A stretch of 6,263 nucleotides of DNA from contig DCHB01000038.1 of the NCBI GenBank assembly GCA_002314685.1, forward strand, positions 29,520 to 35,782, written 5' to 3'. Both the position numbers and the translations under genes were made by a program. The stretch is from Clostridiales bacterium UBA1763 (GTDB lineage: Bacteria > Bacillota > Clostridia > Oscillospirales > Oscillospiraceae). The notes below the pieces were generated by a model. The model ran no database searches. It saw only the letters and a list, made by a program, of their open reading frames with translations, and was not told the DNA's origin. Positions 1 to 6,195 of this stretch are shown piece after piece. Position 1 is the stretch's first letter. Each line of letters starts with the position of its first letter.

Positions 1-273
1 GATAGCGTAACAAGTATCGGAAGCCGTGCCTTTGAAGGATGCACTGACCTTACGTGCGTAGTCATCCCGGACAGCGTAACGAGCATCGAATCCAAAACCT
101 TTTACTACAGCTTCAAGCTAACAAATGTAGTTATCCCCGACGGCGTAACTAGCATAGGTGAACAAGCCTTTTACTGTAGCGGTCTCAAAAGTGTGGTTAT
201 TCCTGATAGCGTAACAAGTATCGGAAGCCGTGCCTTTGAAGGTTGTAGCAGTCTTAACGATGTGTTTTTTTGC
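1..273 (+). repeat. Tandem LRR_5 coding repeats, including an exact 38-bp direct repeat
   Basis: Bases 1-38 are repeated identically at 205-242, 204 bp (68 codons) apart. Between them the protein runs through three repeat units of 23, 23 and 22 residues, each built on IPDxVTSI..xAF...xLxxVVIP. The two units between the identical copies differ more in sequence, so the identity of the outer copies suggests recent duplication or gene conversion. The copy at 1 starts at the window edge, so the array continues leftward. Confidence 0.85.
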
Positions 274-1668
274 GGGTCACAAAAACAATGGTCAGAAATA
301 AGCATAGGTAACTCCAGCTTTCCTACGCAAATCCGAATTCATTATAATTTTGATAATATTGATACACATGGCGTGTATATCAACACTGTTGAGCCTACCT
401 GCATAACGGTAGGATATGATATTTTTTCATGCTCCTGCGCTTCTTGCAATTACTGGGCGAATTACACCAAGGCTTTGGGACACGATTATGATGAAGACGG
501 GATATGTACAAGATGTGCCAAAACTCAAGATGGGGAACAGGCATATTTTAGACATTTGGGGAATAAATTTAGTTTCAGCAAAACTGTATACAGCGAAATA
601 AAAGCTCCTATGTGGCGTTCGTCAGACGAAAGTATAATCAGTATTGGAGAAGCCAAACAAAGCACTGTAATAATTGGAAACAGTTTTACTGGTACATATG
701 GAGTTGCTGTCACAGCAGTGAAAAAAGGCAAGGCAACATTATCCTTATACGATGATTCCAGTGGCATGGTTATTTGCTCATTTTTAATAAAGGTAACAGA
801 CCATAATTTTATTAGTGAAAATGTAGTTGAGCCTACATGCACAGAGCAGGGCTACACGACCTACATTTGTGAATGCGGAGTCAGCTATTTTGCTGACTAT
901 ACTGAAGCAGCAGGTCACAGCTACACAGCAGTCGTAACCGACTCTACCTGCACAACACGCGGCTACACAACCCACACCTGCACAACCTGCGGACACAGCT
1001 ACAAGGACAGCTACACCGACAAGCTTCCGCACGACTACACGACTACTGTCACCGCGCCCACGACTAAGAAAATGGGCTACACGACCTATACCTGCACCGA
1101 ATGCGGCGACAGCTACAAGGCAGATTACACCTTAGCCGCACCGACTATCTCGATTACCCGTTCAAGCGGCAAGCCGAAGATTTCATGGAAGGCGGTAACG
1201 GGTGCAACAAAGTATTACATCTATCGCTCAACCGACGGCAAGACATACAGCTATCTGACAAGCACAACCAAAACGAGCTACACCAACACAGGTGCGGCAT
1301 CGGGCAAGAAGTACTACTACAAGGTCAAGGCGGTCAAGGTCGTAAACGGCACGGCGGTAGGCTCGGCATACAGCAATGTTAAGAGCCTGTTCACAACGCT
1401 CGCCGCACCGACTGTCAGCATCACCCGTTCAAGCGGTCATCCCAAAATTTCGTGGAAGGCTGTCACGGGCGCGACGAAGTACAACATTTATCGCTCAACC
1501 GACGGCGGCAAGACCTACAAGTATCTGACCTACACCACAAAGCTCAGCTACACGAACACCAAGGCGACGGCAGGCAAGACCTACTACTACAAGGTCAAGG
1601 CAGTCACAAGCGCCACAAGCGCCGCCACCTCCGCTTACAGCAAAGCGGTTTACATCAAAGCCAAGTGA
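1..1668 (+). CDS. BspA-like leucine-rich repeat / cysteine-repeat / FN3 surface protein (5' end outside window)
   Basis: The frame is open from base 1, so this is the C-terminal 555 residues of a longer protein; the GTG at 193 is only an internal Val of a repeat. Residues 1-91 are BspA-type (LRR_5) repeats of 22-23 residues with the core VIPDSVTSIGSRAFEGC, ending in the usual cap-like stretch (CGSQKQWSEISIG, then IHYN). Next come a cysteine repeat (about 122-161), a CTRC segment, a bacterial Ig-like stretch (about 184-266), three more cysteine repeats (268-377; GYTTYTCTECGDSYKADYT type) and two FN3-like domains of 89 residues each (378-466 and 467-555), which share AAPT, KPKISWKAVTGATKY and YYYKVKAV blocks. 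There is no LPXTG motif, membrane anchor or dockerin at the C-terminus. Such proteins are typically secreted adhesion or binding proteins; the exact ligand cannot be told. The signal peptide must lie upstream. Base composition changes within the gene, from AT-richer (about 250-900) to GC-richer with C-ending codons (about 950 onward). Confidence 0.9.
   Translation, partial: DSVTSIGSRAFEGCTDLTCVVIPDSVTSIESKTFYYSFKLTNVVIPDGVTSIGEQAFYCSGLKSVVIPDSVTSIGSRAFEGCSSLNDVFFCGSQKQWSEISIGNSSFPTQIRIHYNFDNIDTHGVYINTVEPTCITVGYDIFSCSCASCNYWANYTKALGHDYDEDGICTRCAKTQDGEQAYFRHLGNKFSFSKTVYSEIKAPMWRSSDESIISIGEAKQSTVIIGNSFTGTYGVAVTAVKKGKATLSLYDDSSGMVICSFLIKVTDHNFISENVVEPTCTEQGYTTYICECGVSYFADYTEAAGHSYTAVVTDSTCTTRGYTTHTCTTCGHSYKDSYTDKLPHDYTTTVTAPTTKKMGYTTYTCTECGDSYKADYTLAAPTISITRSSGKPKISWKAVTGATKYYIYRSTDGKTYSYLTSTTKTSYTNTGAASGKKYYYKVKAVKVVNGTAVGSAYSNVKSLFTTLAAPTVSITRSSGHPKISWKAVTGATKYNIYRSTDGGKTYKYLTYTTKLSYTNTKATAGKTYYYKVKAVTSATSAATSAYSKAVYIKAK
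364..1131 (+). repeat. Four diverged cysteine-rich coding repeats
   Basis: Four units of about 34-40 codons lie at roughly 364-483, 802-915, 916-1029 and 1030-1131. The consensus is H-x-Y-x(5)-PTCT-x2-GYTTYTCxxCGxSYxxxYT. The first unit is separated from the others by an Ig-like insert. Cysteine content varies: unit 2 has CEC where units 3 and 4 have CTTC and CTEC, and unit 4 has Thr in place of the first Cys. Nucleotide similarity is strongest between units 2 and 4 around GGCTACACGACCTA, at about 850 and 1075. Confidence 0.75.
1132..1665 (+). repeat. Tandem duplication of an 89-codon FN3-like module
   Basis: Bases 1132-1398 and 1399-1665 encode two FN3-like domains of exactly 89 codons each, joined head to tail and ending at the stop codon. 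They share long identical protein blocks (for example PKISWKAVTGATKY, IYRSTDG, YYYKVKAV) and much nucleotide identity, with compensating small differences: an extra Gly in DGGKTY of the second copy and a one-residue shorter C-terminal part. This indicates intragenic duplication of a complete module. Confidence 0.85.
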
Positions 1669-1712
1669 ACTATGGACTATGAGTGATGAACTATGAGTGA
1701 AGAGTGATGAGT
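1667..1712 (+). repeat. Short degenerate mini-repeat directly after the surface gene
   Basis: ACTATGAGTGA occurs at 1676-1686 and again at 1690-1700 (period 14). Related pieces are GAACTATG at 1667 and 1688, GACTATG at 1675 and GAGTGATGA at 1681 and 1702. The array starts within the stop codon of the upstream gene. It has no stem-loop potential and no coding role that I can see. Confidence 0.6.
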
Positions 1713-1828
1713 GTTAGTTGCTAAACTTTGCGGTGCACCGATTAGTTAGGGGACATCTTGACATTAGCAAACTCTCGCAGGTCGAGACACGGCAATAACG
1801 ATTAGATGAAGCTTCTAACCGAGATTGA
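1713..1828. other. Intergenic stretch without a gene
   Basis: No plausible gene is seen on either strand. The stretch contains a perfect 10-bp palindrome, CGGTGCACCG (1731-1740). A 7-bp inverted repeat, TTGCTAA (1718-1724) and TTAGCAA (1764-1770), flanks it, and a CGATTAG direct repeat lies at about 1739 and 1799. These could be remnants of a decayed element or chance; none forms a strong hairpin with a U-tract. Confidence 0.4.
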
Positions 1829-1871
1829 AAACACGGCAGAGGGTTGAAACCCTCTGCCGTGTTTGTTATTT
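1829..1871. terminator. Strong intrinsic terminator between convergent genes, probably bidirectional
   Basis: A perfect 15-bp stem (AAACACGGCAGAGGG at 1829-1843, pairing with 1850-1864) closes a 6-nt loop. On the + strand it is followed by a T-rich stretch (GTTTGTTATTT) that would end the surface-protein transcript. On the - strand the stem begins 7 nt after the FHA stop codon and ends in a shorter run of four T. Position and symmetry fit a shared terminator. Confidence 0.88.
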
Positions 1872-2204
1872 TCATTTCAGCATTTCGCTAGAGAACACTA
1901 TATCCTCACTGCCAATGCTGATTACATCCCCCGCAAAGATGCGCTCCTTGCGTTCAATCAGTCTGCCGTTGAGGTAGGTGCCGTTTGTTGAATCAAGGTC
2001 GGTCAGATAAAAGTGCGAGTCAATATACTCAATCTTGCAGTGCGCCCGCGACACCTTCGGCGTTGAATACACAAAATCGCAGTCGGTGCCTCTGCCGAAC
2101 ACCCATTCCGATTTGCCGCCGCGAGGCACAAACGGTTCGTTCACGGTTATTTCGCCGGGGTTGTGGAAAAAATCAAATATTTCCTTAAATTTTTCGCCCG
2201 CCAT
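1872..2204 (-). CDS. Small stand-alone FHA-domain protein
   Basis: The product is a 110-residue soluble protein consisting almost entirely of one forkhead-associated (FHA) domain, a fold that binds phosphothreonine peptides. The diagnostic motifs are all present: FGRG (36-39), SRAHC (52-56) and DLDSTNGTYLNG (69-80), followed by the strand region IFAGDVISIG (89-98). A short N-terminal extension, MAGEKFKEIFDFF, precedes the domain. There is no signal peptide or membrane segment, so it should be cytoplasmic, probably a phospho-dependent adaptor for a Ser/Thr kinase (PASTA-type in Firmicutes) acting elsewhere. I chose the ATG at 2204: GGAGG lies 6 nt upstream (2211-2215). An ATG at 2231, nine codons upstream, would fall at or before the predicted transcription start and lacks that site. 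The gene is convergent with the surface-protein gene and divergent from the MMPL operon. Its partner is not visible here. Confidence 0.9.
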   Translation of the reverse strand: MAGEKFKEIFDFFHNPGEITVNEPFVPRGGKSEWVFGRGTDCDFVYSTPKVSRAHCKIEYIDSHFYLTDLDSTNGTYLNGRLIERKERIFAGDVISIGSEDIVFSSEMLK

Positions 2205-2235
2205 CGCAAACCTCCGAAGCAATATTTTCACCTAC

Positions 2236-2263
2236 AGTATATCATAAGTTTTCCGCTTGGCAA
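2236..2263 (-). promoter_or_regulatory. Predicted sigma-A-type promoter for the FHA gene
   Basis: Read on the - strand, TTGCCA (2258-2263) is followed by a 16-nt spacer and TATACT (2236-2241), each one mismatch from consensus. A TGA directly upstream of the -10 gives an extended -10. Transcription would start near 2229, leaving a leader of about 25 nt that carries GGAGG before the ATG at 2204. Confidence 0.65.
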
Positions 2264-2301
2264 TTATTATTTTTTGCCGTGCAAATTTGACTGTCCGTCG
2301 G

Positions 2302-2330
2302 TTGAAATGCCGTCGGTTTTGATGTATTAT
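2302..2330 (+). promoter_or_regulatory. Predicted sigma-A-type promoter for the MMPL-lipoprotein operon
   Basis: TTGAAA (2302-2307), a 17-nt spacer and TATTAT (2325-2330) fit a vegetative promoter. The predicted transcription start near 2337 gives a leader of about 45 nt before the TTG start. Two copies of CCGTCGGTT (2295-2303 and 2310-2318, 15 bp apart) overlap the -35 and the spacer and could be an operator. Confidence 0.6.
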
Positions 2331-2354
2331 ATGATTAGAAAAATATTGAAATCA

Positions 2355-2378
2355 GGTCGGACTCCGACCGTGAGGTGG
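2355..2378 (+). promoter_or_regulatory. Leader hairpin and ribosome binding site of the MMPL gene
   Basis: GGTCGG (2355-2360) pairs with CCGACC (2364-2369) around a 3-nt loop. It ends two bases before the purine-rich GAGGTGG (2372-2378), which acts as the ribosome binding site for a TTG start at 2384 with a 5-nt spacer. The hairpin does not cover the binding site, so it may stabilise the 5' end or have no role. Confidence 0.5.
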
Positions 2379-2383
2379 AAAGC

Positions 2384-4471
2384 TTGAAGAATATTGCGCT
2401 TTGGGAGGCAAGGCATCCCAAAACCGTGCTGATTATTGCCCTTTTGCTGCTTATACCCGCGTTTATCGGCTTTATCTGCACGGGGGTCAACTACGACATC
2501 CTCTCGTATCTGCCCGATGAGCTTGAATCGGTGCAGGGCGAGCAAATTCTCGATAAGACCTTCAACACGGCGGGCATATCAATCGTTATCACCGAGGATA
2601 TGCAGCCGAAATATACCCTTGCACTGAAAAATGAAATACTCGAGGTTGACGGTGTCGCCTCTGTTATCTGGATTGACACCCTTGCCGACATCGGCATACC
2701 CGCGGACATTCTGCCCGATATTGTAAAAGATGTGTTTTACAGTTCGGACAGCACGGACACGATGATGCTCGTGCGATACGAAAACGACGGCGATGCCGAC
2801 GAGCTCAAGGCAATCGCGCAGATAAAAACCCTGCTCAACGAAAAATCCTTTCTCAGCGGACTTTCCGTCGTTGTTGACGACACGAGAGAGATTTCCGATT
2901 CGCAGGCACCGCTTTATATCTCCGTCGCCGTTATCCTCGCTCTTGCCGTCATGTCGCTCATGATGGAATCGTGGTTTCAGCCGCTTGTTATACTGTTTTC
3001 GCTCGGCATCGCGGTTTTGTATAACATGGGCACAAACTTCTTCATGGGCGAAATTTCCTTTATAACTCAATGTGTTGCGGCGGTTTTACAGCTCGGCGTT
3101 ACAATGGACTACTCCATTTTCCTCATTGACCGCTATGCCGAGGAAAAGCTAAAATACGAAACCCGCGAGGAGGCAATGGCGCAGGCTGTCGTCAACTCCT
3201 TCTCGGCACTTTTGGGCAGCTCGCTGACTACAGTGTTCGGTTTTCTCGCGCTGTGCTTTATGCACTTAAAGCTCGGCTTTGACATCGGCTTTGTTATGGC
3301 TAAGGGCGTTTTGTTTGGCATTCTGACTGTCGTTTTTGTTCTGCCGTCAATCGTGCTCATCTTTGAAAAGCAGATTATCAAATACCGCCACCGCAATTTT
3401 GTACCCGATTTTACAAGGCTCAACGTGTTCACAATGAAGCATAAGAAGGCCTTTGCCCTTGCATTTTTAATTCTGCTCGTGCCCGCATATCTCATGCAGA
3501 AGGACATTGACCTTTATTACAGCATGGACAAGGCTCTGCCAAGCTATCTGACCTCCATGCAGGGCTTTGAAAAGCTCAAGACCGATTTCGGCATGGCGTG
3601 CACGCAGTTTGTTATTGTCGATGACTCAATACCCGACGAAACGCTCATTGAAATGGAGCGCGAGCTAAGCAGTCTCGAGGGCATCAGCACCGTTTTGGCG
3701 TACAACACCGTTGTCGGTCCCGCTATTCCCGACGACATTATCCCCGACGAAGTATTAGAGCTTTGCAAGCAGGACGGCTTACAGCTCATGCTCGTAAACT
3801 CCGAGTACAGCCCTGCGACAGACGAGCTTACGGCTCAGCTTGAGCAAATGGACGGCATAGTCAAAAGCTACGACCCGAATGCCTACATCACGGGCGAGGG
3901 CGCTATTACGCAGGGGCTTATTGACACCACCGACCGCGATTTTGCCGTTACGGCGATTTTGTCCGTTGTTGCAATATTCATACTCATCGCAATCGTGTTC
4001 AAATCCCCTACTCTGCCCGTTATTTTAGTGCTGTCAATCGAGCTTGCAATATGGCTCAATCTCTCAATAACTGCCCTATCGGGCACGGCGGCATCGTTTG
4101 TTGACCCGACTGTAATAAACTGCATACAGCTCGGCGCAACGGTTGACTATGCGATCTTGCTCACGACGAGGTTTCGCGAGGAGCTGTCCTATGCACCTAA
4201 GGAGCAGGCTATGCTCAAGGCGGTTAAAATGGCACAGCAGTCTATATTCCAAAGTGCCGCGGTGTTCTTTGCCGCAACCTTCGGAGTTTATCTCGTGTGC
4301 GATATTTACATCGTGCGCGGTATGTGTGCCCTGCTTGCAAGAGGTGCGATAATCAGCGAGCTTGTAATTATACTGTTCCTGTCGCCCGTATTATGCGTTT
4401 GCGAGGGACTTATCAGTAAAACCACCCCTACATGGAGGCTGAAATTAAACGACTCAGCCGCGGAGGAATAA
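2384..4471 (+). CDS. MMPL/RND-family membrane transport protein
   Basis: A complete 695-residue integral membrane protein of the RND superfamily, MMPL branch. It has a first membrane helix (about 13-32), a large outside loop (about 33-175), a helix bundle (about 176-328), a seventh helix (about 354-371), a second outside loop (about 372-517) and a second bundle (about 518-675). The two halves are internal duplicates. The conserved helix-4 motif appears as GVTMDYSIFLIDRYAEE (238-254) and GATVDYAILLTTRFREE (584-600), whose Asp-Tyr pairs probably take part in proton relay. Loop segments 88-114 and 431-457 also match each other (IPADILPDIV versus IPDDIIPDEV). The family exports lipids or hydrophobic compounds by proton exchange; the substrate here is unknown. 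I chose TTG at 2384 because GAGGTGG lies just upstream; GTG at 2375 sits inside that site, although it would add only three residues. It is the first gene of an operon with the lipoprotein gene, 3 bases downstream. Confidence 0.92.
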   Translation: MKNIALWEARHPKTVLIIALLLLIPAFIGFICTGVNYDILSYLPDELESVQGEQILDKTFNTAGISIVITEDMQPKYTLALKNEILEVDGVASVIWIDTLADIGIPADILPDIVKDVFYSSDSTDTMMLVRYENDGDADELKAIAQIKTLLNEKSFLSGLSVVVDDTREISDSQAPLYISVAVILALAVMSLMMESWFQPLVILFSLGIAVLYNMGTNFFMGEISFITQCVAAVLQLGVTMDYSIFLIDRYAEEKLKYETREEAMAQAVVNSFSALLGSSLTTVFGFLALCFMHLKLGFDIGFVMAKGVLFGILTVVFVLPSIVLIFEKQIIKYRHRNFVPDFTRLNVFTMKHKKAFALAFLILLVPAYLMQKDIDLYYSMDKALPSYLTSMQGFEKLKTDFGMACTQFVIVDDSIPDETLIEMERELSSLEGISTVLAYNTVVGPAIPDDIIPDEVLELCKQDGLQLMLVNSEYSPATDELTAQLEQMDGIVKSYDPNAYITGEGAITQGLIDTTDRDFAVTAILSVVAIFILIAIVFKSPTLPVILVLSIELAIWLNLSITALSGTAASFVDPTVINCIQLGATVDYAILLTTRFREELSYAPKEQAMLKAVKMAQQSIFQSAAVFFAATFGVYLVCDIYIVRGMCALLARGAIISELVIILFLSPVLCVCEGLISKTTPTWRLKLNDSAAEE

Positions 4472-4474
4472 GCT
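4462..4474 (+). promoter_or_regulatory. Ribosome binding site of the lipoprotein gene, inside the end of the MMPL gene
   Basis: GGAGG (4462-4466) lies within the last codons of the MMPL gene, 8 nt before the ATG at 4475; only three bases separate the MMPL stop and this start. Ribosomes finishing the first gene would reload here, which implies translational coupling and matched synthesis of the two proteins. Confidence 0.8.
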
Positions 4475-6058
4475 ATGCACGGAAAAATCAAACGTTTAGT
4501 CGCACTTATGCTTGCGGTTTTGATGCTGCTTGCACTGTGCACGGGCTGTGAAAAGAAAAAATCCGACAGCGAAAGCAAGTCGGAGAAGACAAAAAAGCAG
4601 AATGTCTATGAGCTTACCGACGCCGCTGTCACGAAGGATGAGACTGTGTATATAAACGTCTCCCCCGACGGCACGGTGCAGAAGGTAAATGTCACAGACA
4701 AGCTTCACACCGATATGCCGCAGGTGCGCGTTGAGGATAAGAGCAATCTTGACAACATAAGCGATGTCAAGACCTTCATCGAGCCCGTTTACGAGGGCAA
4801 GCGGATGTTTTGGGACATGGACTCAACAGACCTGTTCTACAACGGCACAAGCGAGCAGACTCCGCCCATGAGCATCAAGGTGCAGTATTATCTCGACGGT
4901 GAGGAGCTTGCCTACGACAAGCTTGCGGGCAAATCGGGCGATGTTACAATTAAAATATCCGTCACGAGCGAGCTTGTGAAAACGCTGAAGCTCAGCGGCA
5001 AAAAGTGTACCGTTGAGTGCCCGATGCTGTTTATCGGCGGTATGATACTGCCCGAGGAATCGTTCTCGGAGGTTTCAACCGACAACGGCGTTATCCTCGA
5101 TGACGGCTCACGCAAGCTCGTGTGCTTCATGAGCATACCCGGGATGAATGAAAGCCTCGGGCTTAATGAGCTCGGTCTCAGTCTAATAGGCGACAGTCTC
5201 GGTGCAAGTGAGTACTGCCTAAGCTGTAAGGCGGAGGATTTTGCCCTCGGCAACATGATGTTTGTCGCCGTGCCGTTTTCGTCGATACGCGCCCTCGGCT
5301 TTGAGGATGTCAGCGTCAGCATAGACGGTATGAAGGGTATGCTGTCCGACCTTGAGGGCTTGATGAACTCCTTTGCCGCCCTCGACATAGATGAGCTTAT
5401 TCAGGTGCTATACGGCAACGCCGAGCAGATTGACACGCTAATAAACGCCGTTGCTGATGCAAACGAGCTTTACGAGCAGAACAAGGCGCTTATAAATGTG
5501 CTCAACAAATACATAACCGACGGCAACCTCGACAAGCTTGAAGCGGTGCTTGACGATTTGGAAAAGCTCGACACCGACAGTCTGAAGTCGCTTTCAAATT
5601 ACGAGCCTTTTTCAAAGCTTCTGAAGCTTGTCGGAAAGCTTGACAAAAATCTCGGAAACCTCGCGCAGTTTACCGAGGATTACCTCGAAATCGCCCCGAT
5701 ATTTGAGGATTTGAACGAGGAATTGAAGGCTGACGAGGTCAAGGATGCAATCGACAATCTGCCGCAGACGGTAAAAAAGCTCCGTTCACTTGTCGATGTT
5801 CTGCGTTCAAGCGAGAAGCTTCTCAGTCAGACGAGCAAGGTGCTCAATTCCGACACCATGGAAAAGATTATGGGCTTTGCAGATTCCGTGACCACTAATG
5901 AAAGCCTCAACGCGCTGTCAAAGGCGCAGTCGGAAAAGCTTGCCGAGAGAATGCAGGCATGGCTCGATTACGGCGAAAGCTACGATATTTTCACTCAGCG
6001 TACAGAAAAGCAGACCTCGAGCGTCGTGTTTGTATATAAAATGGATGCAATAGGTTGA
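4475..6058 (+). CDS. Secreted lipoprotein partner of the MMPL protein, helical C-terminal half
   Basis: A 527-residue protein with a basic N-terminus (MHGKIKR), a hydrophobic core and a lipobox-like end LALCTGC, so Cys25 is the likely lipidated residue; the Cys at -3 is not ideal for a lipobox. A charged Lys/Ser/Glu linker follows (26-42). Residues about 55-165 form a beta-rich region (ETVYINVSPDGTVQKVNVTD, YYLDGEELAYDKLAGKSGDVTIK). This resembles the outside region of clostridial proteins often found beside MMPL or YhgE-type membrane proteins; I know this family by pattern only and it has no assigned reaction. Residues about 166-280 continue as a globular region. Residues about 285-500 are rich in Leu, Glu, Asp and Lys and read as long helices, probably coiled coil. 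The end, SSVVFVYKMDAIG, looks like a natural final strand. No C-terminal membrane helix is present. The protein should sit on the outer face of the membrane, probably as an accessory to the MMPL permease. Start and end are supported by GGAGG at 4462 and the terminator at 6060. Confidence 0.85.
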   Translation: MHGKIKRLVALMLAVLMLLALCTGCEKKKSDSESKSEKTKKQNVYELTDAAVTKDETVYINVSPDGTVQKVNVTDKLHTDMPQVRVEDKSNLDNISDVKTFIEPVYEGKRMFWDMDSTDLFYNGTSEQTPPMSIKVQYYLDGEELAYDKLAGKSGDVTIKISVTSELVKTLKLSGKKCTVECPMLFIGGMILPEESFSEVSTDNGVILDDGSRKLVCFMSIPGMNESLGLNELGLSLIGDSLGASEYCLSCKAEDFALGNMMFVAVPFSSIRALGFEDVSVSIDGMKGMLSDLEGLMNSFAALDIDELIQVLYGNAEQIDTLINAVADANELYEQNKALINVLNKYITDGNLDKLEAVLDDLEKLDTDSLKSLSNYEPFSKLLKLVGKLDKNLGNLAQFTEDYLEIAPIFEDLNEELKADEVKDAIDNLPQTVKKLRSLVDVLRSSEKLLSQTSKVLNSDTMEKIMGFADSVTTNESLNALSKAQSEKLAERMQAWLDYGESYDIFTQRTEKQTSSVVFVYKMDAIG

Positions 6059-6059
6059 G

Positions 6060-6091
6060 AAAACAGGCAGTCGAAAGACTGCCTGTTTTTT
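6060..6091 (+). terminator. Intrinsic terminator of the MMPL-lipoprotein operon
   Basis: A 13-bp perfect stem (6060-6072 with 6077-6089) closes a GAAA tetraloop and runs into six T (6086-6091). It begins two bases after the lipoprotein stop codon, so the operon ends here. Confidence 0.93.
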
Positions 6092-6105
6092 GGGGCGGTG
6101 AGAGT

Positions 6106-6149
6106 AAGCAAATATTCGTAAAGTCGTACCGACCTTCGAATATTTGCTT
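6106..6149. repeat. Inverted repeat with 13-bp perfect arms
   Basis: AAGCAAATATTCG (6106-6118) is perfectly complementary to CGAATATTTGCTT (6137-6149). The 18-nt interior can pair further (GTC at 6123-6125 with GAC at 6131-6133), giving one long hairpin. There is no T-run after it on the + strand, so it does not look like a simple terminator. Confidence 0.8.
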
Positions 6150-6168
6150 TGGATTCTACCCACGGTCT

Positions 6169-6195
6169 AACCAACATGCCACTGGCATGTTGGTT
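6169..6195. repeat. Inverted repeat with 12-bp perfect arms
   Basis: AACCAACATGCC (6169-6180) pairs with GGCATGTTGGTT (6184-6195) around a 3-nt loop, ACT. It is a very stable hairpin without a U-tract, 19 bp after the previous inverted repeat. Confidence 0.8.

Noticed and set aside
193..195. GTG at 193 as the start of the surface-protein gene
   Set aside because: The frame is open back to base 1 and encodes three further LRR units; the GTG is an ordinary Val of a repeat and has no ribosome binding site.
1101..1682. Gln/His/Arg-rich open frames within the FN3 region
   Set aside because: They are frame-shifted readings of the two repeated FN3 modules and resemble each other only because the DNA is duplicated.
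2205..2231. Upstream ATG at 2231 as the FHA start
   Set aside because: It would sit at or before the predicted transcription start, adds a non-family MKILLRRFA extension, and the GGAGG at 2211-2215 serves the ATG at 2204.
2579..3507. Antisense open frames within the MMPL gene
   Set aside because: They lie opposite a well-supported membrane protein gene, show no domain features, and are explained by its codon use.
4912..5388. 158-codon antisense open frame within the lipoprotein gene
   Set aside because: Its low-complexity Ser/Pro/Arg composition is typical of the reverse reading of a coding strand; it has no ribosome binding site or recognisable domain.
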